In this document: piece by piece, positions 1 to 11,500 of the stretch | Layout: each line of letters opens with the position of its first letter | How positions within the stretch are numbered: the first letter of the stretch is position 1 | DNA from: Acholoe squamosa | Lineage: Eukaryota > Annelida > Polychaeta > Phyllodocida > Polynoidae | Length of the DNA stretch: 64,000 bases | Reading direction: 5' to 3' | Assembly (NCBI GenBank): GCA_949317995.1 | Contig: OX439044.1 | Location: forward strand, 24,376,733 to 24,440,732 | Translations under genes and position numbers: made by a program | Notes under the pieces: generated by a model | Seen by the model: only the letters and a program-made list of their open reading frames with translations | Database searches by the model: none | Told to the model about the DNA's origin: nothing

Positions 1-798
1 TGAGAGGGGCAGTCACTGTTACACCAGCTGTAATAGGGTGTAGTGGCCGACTTCCCTCACTGGACACCTCCGGTAGGTTCCTTAATCTGAGGTAACAAAT
101 GAGAGAAATCCATGAACGTATTGAAGGACATGATAATACATTGCGAATACCCAAGGGCTGATTGAAACGGAGAGTGAAGAAGACTTTAAGTCTCAACAAA
201 GCCAGGCAGCACTGGGGTGCCTGGGGAGCGAATGCCAATAAAGTTAAAAATAGAGTTAAAAAATAGAGTTAAAAAGGATGTCTGGTGCCATCGTATTATC
301 GCTATTTCCGTATACTACTCACAGAGTAGAGGGCTGTGGTGTAGTCTCAATTGGAATGATATATGCTTTGAATGCAGAATGTATGATCTTTTCCACCTAA
401 CAGAATTGACTTAGAGAACTCCTTTTACATTGCCAGTGACTCTGTGACTAAATGTACAGCCAGGGGGAGCAGCAGTGCAATCGTTCAATGTCGCCATGAA
501 CCTGTTATAAACCACCAGGTGGAGTCAGAGTGAATGAGCCTAGAAAAAGTGAAGGCTGACGGCCAGAATTCTAGTAAATGCAAATCCCTACATAGCACAC
601 AACTTTAAATCTGCCGCTCATGTGTACTTCAATGTATAATAAGTGAAAGGGTTTTAGGATTTTTTTTTTTTAAATCCCTACATCCCTGTCCCACTGCAAG
701 ATATTATATGCGCCCGAGTGTACATCCAACATATCCTTTTAGATTTTTTTCTGCTTACATAATTCCGATCATATTAATACTGATTTTTTTCTGGCTAC
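1..798. other. Non-coding sequence, presumably an intron of the IF gene
   Basis: The gene continues leftwards, because the 799 donor ends mid-codon, but no convincing tail exon was recognised here. The stretch is AT-rich with a T run near 660-671. Confidence 0.4.
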
Positions 799-1019
799 CT
801 TCGTTCTTCCTCTTCTAGCAGGACTCGGAGTGCCTCTACTTCAGACTTGAGTGGCACCTGAGCATCTCTTGCAGCATTTAGCTCCCGCAGCTTAAGGATG
901 AGCATGTCACTCAGGTCCTGGAGCTTGGTCTCTAGACCGGTGATGTGTGCACGTGCATGGTTCCTCTCACTATACAGAATGTCCTCCAGGGACCTCTTCT
1001 GGTGATCCAGAGACCCTAC
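799..1019 (-). CDS. IF gene exon: coil 2B and helix-termination motif
   Basis: 221-nt exon with acceptor tcgttttcag and donor gtagcc, ending two bases into a codon. It reads GSLDHQKRSLEDILYSERNH ... KLQDLSDMLILKLRELN ... EVEALRVLLEEEER. The last part corresponds to the conserved end of the IF rod (consensus LxxEIxxYRxLLEGEE). Here the Tyr is replaced by Leu and EGEE by EEEE. Confidence 0.8.
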
Positions 1020-4000
1020 CTGAAAACGATATGTAAGAAATCAGGATAATCAAGACGGATTCATAAAAGTATCGATCTGAATTGAGGTGCATAGTGGCTT
1101 CTTTTTTTCATGGATCTGAGGAACGATTCCCTTCACCCTGAGCCCACCCCCCAGGAGCTGCTTCTTGACTGTCAGTCTGTTTTAGATATTAGACTGTATT
1201 TAATATCTGGCTCATATCTTCGTGTATTTCTTTTTTTCCATTACTGGTTTTGTCCTACTCTGAGGGAAGTCCTCCCATTATTCTACTCTATGAACATACA
1301 AGTAATTTACACAAGTTTTACCTGGCCCTCTAGCTTTCTGATTTGTGCCAACATCTCACCAGCTTCACTAGTAAGCTGAACATTTTTACTTGTGAGATCT
1401 TCAATCTTTCTAGCATCTTCATCACTCCTGGCCTTCATAGCTGTAACCGTCCGCGTGAACAACTTCAAAGAGGAAAACATTTCATATTTGCAATGGATTT
1501 CAATAATTTCGCATGGAAGTCTAAAGATTCATATTACAAATTGAGATTCTGCAAACTCCTTGCTGGGAGTGGAAAGAAAGATAAGTGAAGGAAGAGTACC
1601 CTTCAAATTCAGACTTAAAAATGGTGTTGTTCACCCACATAACTTACCTCTTCTGACTCCTCCCGGAACATTGTCATTTCATGATTAGCGGTGTTTCTTA
1701 CACGGGAGACCAAGTCCTCTAAGAGATTGTCAGGTCGCGTTAGATCGCGCACCCGCTGCTCCAGGGCAATGATGTTGTCTTGTGCTACAGAGAGCCTATT
1801 GTTTAAGTCAAGGGCCTCCTGTTGAAATACCAGACGAGAAGAATAGTACAAATGTACAAAGCATGGTCTGGTTATATTTGTCTTATGGTTAACTTTGAAG
1901 ACAGAGGCAAATGAATCATATGGTAAGGATACACCGACCAGGTATTTTTTAAGGAGAGAGGCAGAAAATCTACACGTATATATAAATTAGATTAAAGAGA
2001 AAAAAAAAGTGAGCGGGGAGGGCTGGTCTATAATCGAACCCACCTGCTTATGTACAGTGTCCATGAAGTCCATTTGCTGCCTTAGCTGCTCTGTTTTATC
2101 CTCTGCTTCATTTCGTTGGTAGTTCTCTGTTTCTGTCCTGAAGGGAAAGGTATGGTGTCACTATGCACTACATAGAAGTCAATGCACCAAAACGTTCTTG
2201 GACATACAAAAGGTCTATATGTACTGATACTGAGAATTGATTCATTAGAAGTGCCAAAACATTTAACAACTACATGTATATGTACAGGGATGCCCCTCAC
2301 TGATCCCCAAAAATTCGGAAATCCTCCTAATTTTCTCAATTTATAATAGGAAATACCTATAGGAGTGAAAGCCGAAATTTTGGAATTCCTAAAAAGTTAG
2401 GAAATGGGGCATCTCTGGTATGTAAAACCTTCCCTCATTGACATGTCAGTAGGGATCAATCAGTCTATACCGGTACCGTAATCTCCCGCGTATAAGACGC
2501 AGTGCGCATATAAGACGCACCTAGAGTTTTGGAAAATTCTCAAAAAAATGAAAAATTAATAACTTTGGTTCTACTGAATGAATTTTCAAAATTCAAAAAT
2601 CTATGTGTAGCTTGAGCCCCCCGGACCCCCCTGGGCCCCCTTATATCTTATTATGACTAAGGGGGCATCAAATATCAAAAGGGGGCATCAAATATCAAAA
2701 GAAAAGTCTTGATGTCCCCCTTGTGGATCCAATGAGAACTAAAACCCCACGTATAAGACGCGGCTTATACACGGGAGATTACGGTAATTGAAAACTTTAA
2801 GTCCAGAGTGAATTAACAGTATACATAGTCAATTTACCTACCTGCGTTTAAGTTCAGTATTCTCCCTATGTAAGTCTGCGTACTGACGACGGAGCCGCTC
2901 AAGTTCTTCTAATGGCTCCTTGACTTCATTACGGATGCCCTCAAGTTGTCTTTCCTTTTCGGACACTGACCGATGAAGAACATTCATATCGTCCTGAGCC
3001 TTGCGATTTTTCTCCATCTCTTCAGCCAGTCTACAATATGAATTACCCGGTATATAATCCGTCATATAGGATTACAAGTGTACACAGGAATAATAAGCGA
3101 ATAACAACATGAGCCTGCATGGCACTGGTATGCAAAAAAAAAAAAAAGTGGCAGCAGCACTCTTTGCCCACTTTGATAGTTTAATATTTTTTCACCTCTA
3201 ATTTCATGCTACAAAATCTCAAGGAAAATGCTACATCTTTACACCCCCCCCCCCGACCATGCAATGGGAATAAACATTTGCTACCCTCCAAAATACCACT
3301 TCCTTGAGTGCTCCTCATTTTACCGACCTGTTCTCGAGCTCCTGGAGTCCGTTTTGATGCTTGCTGACTTGCATGGAGTAATGGTTCTTCTCTCTGGACA
3401 AGTCATCAGCGTATCGCCTACAAATCAGAGAGTCATAGTATGAGAGTACAGAGATTGATCCTACTGGTACTTTCTTGCAAGATTTATTTATTTATCTATT
3501 TTTAACGACAGAACGTATATGTGTCTTGAGTACATTTTGAACCTAATTTGACAGTCAGGATCCTAAGACTTTTTTTTGTCTGATTTCTGAATACGGTAAC
3601 CCCCAAAAGGTCTGTAGCTAAATCTTTTTTCCAAAAGGCCATGCTAATATTAGTACGCCAAAAATTATAGGGCAGGTAGCGTTCCCTGAACAAACAGTGT
3701 TTATGCATAATCATATCTAGACATGAAAAAAAAGTGAATCGATTCCCTGAGGTACATTCAAAATTATGTGTCTAGACGAGGGGGCAAGGGAGAAGAGGGC
3801 AAAATAATTCAATCCAACGATGATACTAGAAAACATAGTAACTGGGTATATCTTGGACTATAGGTGCAGACTTGATATCACAATCTGGGATGTGTCATAT
3901 TCATTTTATCTCCAGGAAAGTACTGTATACCTCTGGCCACCCCATATATAAAGTGATGATTGCGATCGCATTGGATCTGGACGAATCACAAGACCAGTGA

Positions 4001-5557
4001 GAACAGTTATTCATGCATTTTTTCATACTCATGCATTTACTCGTTTGGGTAGGGGCGTGGAAAGATGTCTGCATTCAGGAGACGTATCAGATGTGCATAT
4101 ATAGGTCTGGCTACAGCAACAATTATAGTACCTCACAGTGGAAAACAAGTCTAATGGTTGCAGGAATATATATGTAGGACATACAGGACATGCAGAGTTG
4201 AACCCACTGCTTACCAGTTAAACAAATGCTGTGGACAAGCTGAATGAAAAGGAGGAAAAACAGCTATGCTATGTTTTCTGCTGCACCTTTTCGTAGAATT
4301 CCCAATGACAAGTAGGTTTTGGTGTAATAACATAGAAATAGTTTCTAGACACAAAGAAGCAATATCTTTTATGTGCTAAATATGCTACTAGAATGTCATA
4401 TCGGGATCCTTAATCCTGATAGAGAAAATCTAGTCGACTAATGAAGCCATTTAGAAAGAAGTTACGGCCATTTTCGTAAAAATTTATTTCAATGGTTTTT
4501 AGATGTAATAGCTGGAGGAAATGAGCGATAAACTTTCAATTGTGATTAACATGCTTACCGTGCTTTGTCCAACTCTTGTTCATACATATTTTTAAGGTTG
4601 TAAAGGCCATCTTCAAGGATCTTAATAGATTCCAGGAATGCTGTAGAGTCCACACGGTTAGCTTGTTCACGGAGGTGTTTTACCTCTGATATGTAGTGAC
4701 CTAACCGGTCATTGAGCTGGGCAAGGTCGTTGCGCTCCTGCAACCTGACAACCCCGCTGGGCATAGCAGCTATAGAAGTCATGTTGTCTGGTGAGTCTTT
4801 ACTGATAAGAATATCTTGGTTTGGCTGTGCCTGCTGAAGATTTACTCTAGGTTCATATGGATGGGTGGCAGTGTTTGTAGGGGAAGATGGAGTTTGCGAG
4901 CAAGAGGAATGGCTGCTCGAAGGAGGTGCCTGAGCTTTCCGCCTTGACCTCTTGTAGTTCTCAAAGTCTGCAAAGTTATTCACTGGGGTGAAACGACCTG
5001 GGTGGAAGGTATATATGGGAGAGGTGTCTGGCTCTGGATCAGGCTGGATCTCATAAGTTCTTACTTCACATGGATTGACCCCCTCAGGTTGGTAAGTCTC
5101 TCGCGTGAAAACCTGCCGCGATCTTTGATCCCGGAAGTGGCCTGGTGGAAGTGGGCTTGGTATGCGCCTTCTATAGTAGGGTGGAACCTCTTCTTCCTCA
5201 CTGTCGATAGGTTCGTCTATTAAGTCAAGCTCTGGTGGTTCAGTGCTGCATTCACTATCAGGATGTGATGATTCAACCGGTGAGGCAAGTCCACAGTTAA
5301 AATGGACTTCCGGTTGGTTCTTGTAGTGGCCACCAGGGGGAGATGCAGTGGTGCAGGCGTCCTTTGGGTGGACGTCCCAAGCTGTCTGCGGTGCTGGAGG
5401 TACAGGGGATGACCGTGGTCTGGGTCGAACCACACAGCTCGCGACTCCAAGTGGAGACTGGTAGAGAATTGGCCGTGTCCGGTCTAAGTTCTGCTGAGGA
5501 GCACCTCTGTTTCTGCTGCTGCTGCCCACCACCTGGGGCCGCGATGTTTCAGCAAAT
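799..5557 (-). CDS. Intermediate filament protein, multi-exon gene (head and complete rod; tail off-window)
   Basis: Coiled-coil structural protein of the intermediate filament family, which assembles into cytoplasmic or nuclear-lamina filaments. Seven minus-strand exons join with matching phases: 5557-4559, 3417-3328, 3030-2842, 2137-2044, 1818-1648, 1462-1322 and 1019-799. The first holds a ~270-residue Pro/Ser-rich head with an acidic patch (DSEEEEVPPYYRRR), then the coil 1A start (ERNDLAQLNDRLGHYISEVK), the family's filament-assembly motif. Heptad-rich exons follow, and the last ends in the helix-termination region (EVEALRVLLEEEER). The rod is ~360 residues, the long type of lamins and non-chordate IFs; chordate cytoplasmic IFs lack about 42 residues of coil 1B. 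No lamin-tail or CaaX exon is visible; it should lie left of position 1. Whether it is a lamin or a cytoplasmic IF cannot be decided, but the long head and diverged rod end favour a cytoplasmic form. Confidence 0.85.
1322..1462 (-). CDS. IF gene exon: coil 2
   Basis: 141-nt exon, phase 0/0. The acceptor is tttcctctttgaag; a nearer acceptor (gttacag) would give an immediate in-frame stop, so this one was chosen. Encodes KARSDEDARKIEDLTSKN ... MLAQIRKLEGQ. The donor is gtaaaa, somewhat weak. Confidence 0.75.
1648..1818 (-). CDS. IF gene exon: linker L12 and coil 2 start
   Basis: 171-nt exon, phase 0 at both ends, acceptor ttcaacag, donor gtaagt. It starts EALDLNNRLSVAQDNI and contains a helix-breaking segment (TRPDNLLEDL) where the linker between coils 1B and 2 is expected. 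It then continues as helix to FREESEE. Confidence 0.8.
2044..2137 (-). CDS. IF gene exon: end of coil 1B
   Basis: 94-nt exon with acceptor tttcccttcag and donor gtgggt. It reads TETENYQRNEAEDKTEQLRQ ... VHKQ and ends in phase 0. Charged alpha-helical composition. Confidence 0.8.
2285..2417. mobile_element. Short TIR element, CAGRGATGCC family (diverged copy)
   Basis: Starts CAGGGATGCCCC and ends GGGGCATCTCTG; imperfect terminal inverted repeats enclose 133 bp. The flanks share a tatgta/gtatgta-like sequence. It is a diverged relative of the elements at 17597, 38203 and 53891 and lies within an intron of the IF gene. Confidence 0.5.
2474..2786. mobile_element. TA-flanked MITE, CCGTAATCTCCCGCG family (long subtype)
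   Basis: Begins TACCGTAATCTCCCGCGTAT and ends in its reverse complement, GGGAGATTACGGTA. Inside are repeated TATAAGACGC motifs, a directly repeated ~18-bp GGGGGCATCAAATATC segment, and a stretch GGATCCAATGAGAACTAAAA. TA at both ends suggests a Tc1/mariner-type TA target duplication. It lies within an IF intron. Confidence 0.75.
2842..3030 (-). CDS. IF gene exon: coil 1B
   Basis: 189-nt exon with acceptor atattgtag and donor gtaggt. It encodes a highly charged heptad-repeat helix (LAEEMEKNRKAQDDMN ... LEELERLRRQYADLHREN). Phases match the 3328-3417 and 2044-2137 exons. Confidence 0.85.
3328..3417 (-). CDS. IF gene exon: coil 1B
   Basis: 90-nt exon, too short to stand out as an open frame. 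Acceptor gatttgtag, donor gtcggt. It reads YADDLSREKNHY...LQELEN and joins both neighbours in frame (1 nt in, 2 nt out). Heptad pattern throughout. Confidence 0.8.
4559..5557 (-). CDS. IF gene exon: head domain plus coil 1A and start of coil 1B
   Basis: The acceptor is tttgaaacag just before 5557 and the donor gtaagc follows 4559. The first base completes a codon begun in the preceding exon and the last two bases start the next codon. About 270 codons of head are rich in Pro, Ser and Gln with an acidic stretch and RRR basic clusters. The rod starts near 4750 with RLQERNDLAQLNDRL. The exon ends in YEQELDKA, the usual coil 1B entry. No ATG is needed here: the frame is open to the acceptor, so translation starts upstream. 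Confidence 0.85.
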
Positions 5558-8500
5558 CTGTTTCAAATAGAAAAAAAGGACATTACATTAGAAATTATTT
5601 GAAATACTATCGGGGTATTAAAAGCGATAATGGTAAGACACTCTTTTGGAGTATGCTTTGGTAATTTTCAAGGAAAAGCATTTATTTGTATTTACATGTG
5701 CATTCTGTAGTAAGGTAACTGGAGTTTATACATTATTTCTTTTTTTTTACCCTAGAGACACACGTCAAGTGTTCGACTCACGTATTAACTATCAACCATA
5801 TTGATCTCCCCATAAAAGGGAATCCAGAAGTGGTAGCTCTCTGATCAGGTCATAGATTACTGGGATAAGCCAGCGATACAGATCTAGTGATAGGGAAGAG
5901 ATAGTAGCCTGGCAGTGGTCATATGTTTTGAGTTGCTTATCACCCTTGGAATTCCTGCTCTCATAAAAAATATATTCCCATGAGGTGGCAAAGCTTTCAT
6001 CGAGTGGGTGGTGAAGTTTTGCCTACGTTAGTAATTCATCACATAAACAAATATAGACAAAACAATATCCTAATATGTTTGATAATGCAGGAAGTTTGTT
6101 TTATCTATTACAGTATGGTGCATATTAATTCAGCACCTGGGATTCATCCTTATCTAAAACAGACTATTATAAGCTTGTTACTGGGCTAGATATCTCGCCT
6201 TATAGGCATATTAGTTGCATCACTCATGCCCCAAGATCAACTGCTGATTTGATTGGACGAACGTGAGGAGTTAAATCTGTTTTCAATGGGAACTGCTACT
6301 CGTGAATGGAACCTGACTAGAGGAAAGCAATATGAATTGCTTGCAATTCTCTCTTTTAACACATCCCCTGTAGATTTACTATCATCAGCAAAGAAAAGAA
6401 GACAGCAAAAACTATACCTCATCTCCACAGCAGTAGGTTATTGAGAGGGGTGGGACCAGCTTGGTGTTTCACCTTGAAGGTATTGCACCGACGTTACTGA
6501 CCTGTGGCTCAGGCAGTTTCCTCAATTTTATACATACAATTTGACGGAGAGAAAAGGGCGCCAGTTTCACTCCTCATAGACTCATCATTGTTGTAAAAAA
6601 GTGTCATCATTTAATTTTCAGAAGAGGACTATTTGGAGTTTTCAAATATGTCTTCAAGGACAAGGGACTACATACAAATCGTATCGCCTCAATGACTAGA
6701 CCAGACCTATCTATAGGTATAATTTTCATCACAATACAAGATCAAATTATACCGCTTTTTTTTTTCAAAGGAAACTGTCACTAAAACCTCTCATATTTTA
6801 TCATTTTTAGGCGTTTTAATCCTTTCAAACCCGGAGTGATACCCAAAACTCTTATGGAGTTATTTTTGCTGTAGGGAGGGATGATAAGGAGAGCTCACAA
6901 TGGCATGATTCAGGCTTCCCTTCAACTAGACCCACAGCTTACCTGATAATACCTGAAGAATTATTCCCGCTACCTGAAGGAATAGGTAGGGATAAAGGAA
7001 AGAAAGCGAAGAGTGAGTGAGTGAGTAATAGATATTTAACGCCATTTCGACAGCTTAGGTCATATTTATGGCGAGAACTACATTACACAATTTCAGAAGA
7101 ATGTGTCAGTGCCCGCGCATATGTGCACCACACACATCCTGAGGGGATAGTAAAGAGGAGATATAGACCCTTTTAAGTGGGCTAGGGAAGCCCCAAAGAA
7201 AGCGAAGACGGGAAAGAAGAATGTCAAGAAAGAACAACAGTAAATTGGAAAAGTTATTTCAATGAATAGAACTGGTATAGGAATATCATGTACATATTGG
7301 TGGTCCTACTTATGTTTTATTAAATGTACTCATTCTCGCAATGTTTTACAAAGTCCCTTGACTTCAACAGGGGTAGAAGAGTAGGACTATTACAAATTTG
7401 TTTTAACTTGTCTTTTACTTCAAACATGGACTTTGATGTGGCCTGAGGTCATAGAAGTTCAATACAAACATCGCTAGCCGTAGATACCGACTTTGTTTAG
7501 TATACAGCAGAGTCATTTCCACTATGTCTGAACAGTTGAGCTTGCCAACTATAAGAAACTGTAGCTTATACTTAGATATTGAATATGGCAATACAAGTCA
7601 TGAAAGAAGGACAATATCTGCAGTGAAAGGATGAAAGATATGAGGCATTATTCTATAAAGACATGCCTCAGCTTGACTACATGTGTGAGATGAGATTTTA
7701 TTCATAATTACATATTATGCCGGTATAAACATGACATGTCTTTTAATACATGTTCCTTCTGAGAGAACAGGATAATTGCACACAAATATCTAACTCCTAT
7801 ACTATTTGCACCCCGAAATTTGATTTGTTTCTTGCTGTAGCAATCTCTTCACTAAGATATATGACCATTGCCGCCCCAATGGCATCACATAGAGTGTAAA
7901 ATTTGGCAGCTGCAGGTACTAACCCTACACAGGTACGGTAGTATGGTGCTCTGCACCAGCAACCATTAAACACCTGTGCCGCCCTGGAGAGGTGCTTTCT
8001 CAGGTGAGAAGTGGCTCTTAATACCTGCCTCTATGTCTCATTAGGCAGCCCACACTTACACACTCATGGTCATTTACCTCTGTGGTCAGCCAGCACGAGG
8101 CCATTTACTTTGTTCATGGTGAAACACGCAGATGTGGCTGGTATATTCCTGTGATACATTATGAATCAATTCTATAAGTATTGCATATACCATAGTGGTT
8201 CTAATTGTCATAGAACCAACCGAAAATATATCTGGATTGAAATAATCTTTCTAAAATGCCTATGATGATACATAGAGCATATAGATGTTTCATCTCCTCT
8301 GAATATATCTAATTCACATACAACGATATATCATTTGGAAGCAAACGAATGCTCTCATGTACACTGACCTGACAGTTTTTGTAGTGCCGAGATGGGGCAG
8401 AGACACCCCCTTAGACTGGGACCGCCTCCCTGGAGTAGATGTGTGACTTAACATCATCTCAAATCATGTCTTGGTCCACCCAGATTAAAACCACTGATCC

Positions 8501-11500
8501 ACACTCTGGGATTAATCCACTGGGAAGAGCAGATCCACTCAGAATGGCAAATCCACAGAGAAGCACTACAGAAGGCGTTAATCCACTCTGGTGTGGACTT
8601 TCCCCACTAGGTAATTATCCCAATGATCCATACTGTTAGTGGATAATGACCACTAGACTGGTGCTGAATAATGAGCAGTCCAACAGTTATCAAGTGGTAT
8701 ATTCACTAATGGATGTTCATCAAGTATTAATTAGAGCTTAGATTCCTCCTGGCTAAGGGGACAGTTTTCTCCAGGTGGATTTGGTGTCTGGTGGTGTAGG
8801 TGTTGCTATGGTGTGGACACGGCCAGGTATTAACCCCAGTCCCCTTTGGTGTACATGTTCACTACCTGCCACTTGAGAGCCGCGTCTGGGACCGTTAGTC
8901 AAAGTCAGATACAGCGTGCTGATTGGGCTAGACACAGACCACTGATGGCGCCATCTATAAGGCCCTTTTTATGTATGTATACAGTAAAGGACACACTGCC
9001 CCCTGAGGTATCTACAACGGAATCTTAAGTTTGAGTCTACCTGAGATTATGGTAATGTCTTTTTGTCTGCGAGGGAGGGTGGATTGTGAGAGGCATGGTC
9101 GGAGGGCTTATAAATAAGTGATGATGGGTATATTTCAAAAGTCCCGAACTATGGAATTTTCCAGTCACCCATAAAGCCTATTCCTTATAATACCTGGTAG
9201 TCTTATTCTTATCTGTGCTTTAATTAGTACACCTAATACCAAATCAATCAATAGCATAGATTCTCATGAAACACGAAAGTGAGCTGCCATATTGCCCCGA
9301 TGTAATTTCGACTGTCTCTGATGAAAATTCTTACATTTCTCTTTCCATGATTCAAATATTTAGTTACTTCACAGTCACGGTTAACATCTAACGAGAATGC
9401 TTTGTTTCAGTTTTATCTTAAGAGGAGGAACATTGTCTTTAGGTTAACCAATTCCACTATTGACAGCCATTTGGTAAGACTTGGGTACACAATTCACACT
9501 CAACCACGTCCTGTGCATACAGCAGGTTACGTGTGGACCCTAGTTCCAAATCCCATAGGAAAACACACTGGTGCCAAGACTATTGAAGGCATTTATTGGT
9601 GTGATGTATAACTCTTTGACTCTTTTATTCTAACCCACTCCATATATGCATAAGTAAACTATAAACACACTTGCACTGCTTTCCCAAAATCCACAGTCCA
9701 ATTTAATTGTTTGGTAAATGGAGGTAATTAAGCAATTAGCATAAAATGTCATACATTGGTCTATATTTGAGTAATGGCATTTTTGAACAGCATACAGGTT
9801 AGTATGTGTATATACTTGATTTAAAAGAGCTTTTTTTTCAGCCGAAAAAAAAAAGAGAGATCCCATATAATATTCAGATCACGCTTTCCATGTTTCAATG
9901 GCCACATTGACACACATTTATCATAGCTATTCCAATCAATACACCCAGGCACCTTACCCATGGGGAACTTTATTTCTAAGTCTCGTGGTTTTAAATATTG
10001 GAGGATTACCTACGGCCGGTATATGGATAAAGGCAATTAATCAACAAAATTAAAACATCGATGCAATATAAATTTAAGGGCGCTTACTCCTGAAGTTAAA
10101 TCTTCTTTCAAACAAGTAAACGTCGGACAGTACCCAATCTTTATCATAAAAGTGACTTTAGCATTCTGTTTGTCCTGTATATAAACAGGGGGAGTAGGTG
10201 GTAAGGTAGTGAGTAATAGAGGTAGGCCTTAGAGTTACACTCAGCTGCCACATACTTTGACCACCTCACGTTGCCTGGCAGTGGAACAGCCTGAGTGGAC
10301 ACAGAACCACAGGTCGATAGAACCCAGCAACAGAGTAACGCTTGTATTCATGCACGTCTGAGTGGGCATGAGGTTTACTCGACATGTACATGGGTTGGTA
10401 CATTATTGATTGAGGTCTAAGCCATTATACATACCGTGTAAATTGGTTTGAAAACAAGGGTAACATTGGTGGAATCTACTTGTCAACTGTTTGACAAATA
10501 ACAAAATCGAACATCAAATATATTACATGAAATGTGTGTGTTTTGTGCATGAATCGGGTAGGTGGTCCTAATATTGTAATTGGAAGCTATGGCGGGGTCA
10601 ACTCTTAGTGTTAGCATTACTGCTGACGTACTGATCCTGCCATAGGCATGGCTCTCGTTTCGCTAATTTCATCCCTTAGTTACATACCCTTTTTCTTTTC
10701 CTTACTTTTTTAATTTACCCTATGCAGAGATAATTCTCCTTGTCAAAAAAAAAAAAAGACAGGGAACTCAAAGATTTTGGATACCTTTTCTCGAGAAATG
10801 TATTCTGAATTCTCAGGAAAAAAATATACAGATATACAATGTATTAATAGTAACCAATGATAGGTGATATCCCTGCCTACGACAAAGGTTTATGGGTGCT
10901 AGTTATTCAAAATGTCTGGAACATAACGGATTATATTCCAGTGGTTCTTTTGAATGAAATAGATTAACAAATAGCTTGTAATTTTTGTTGTTGTTTTATA
11001 ATCAAAGACCTACCAGCATGTCCATTAATGCCTACATAACTGCACTAATGGTCAAGAAAAGTATCAATGTCAATAAGAAAATGGACCTTTTGCTGTTGAT
11101 ATATACCCTTCGGTCGATTAGTCTGTACCTAAACAGCCTTTAGCTGTCATTAACGTAGTCTTCTTGTAAATACTGTCACTTTGTTGAGTGTATATCCCCG
11201 CGGGGCCATTTCGCCACCAAAGTTATATTGGGGCAGTTGTATCATGGCCTTTTTTGTCTATGCAGTTTTGCATTTATCGTTGGCGATCATTATTTTTATC
11301 TTATTTGATATACCATTTTTATCGTTCAAATCATGTTATTTTTTCACTCTAATCCAATCTTGCGATATGTTTCCTTTTGCAACATACATAATTTTATTAT
11401 ACAGGCTGCTTATTAAGCTCTAAACTCCAAGACCCCAAGTAAAATCTCGTCGTGATTTAATCAGGCATGATATTTCCCTTATATTATGCATTGGCGATGT

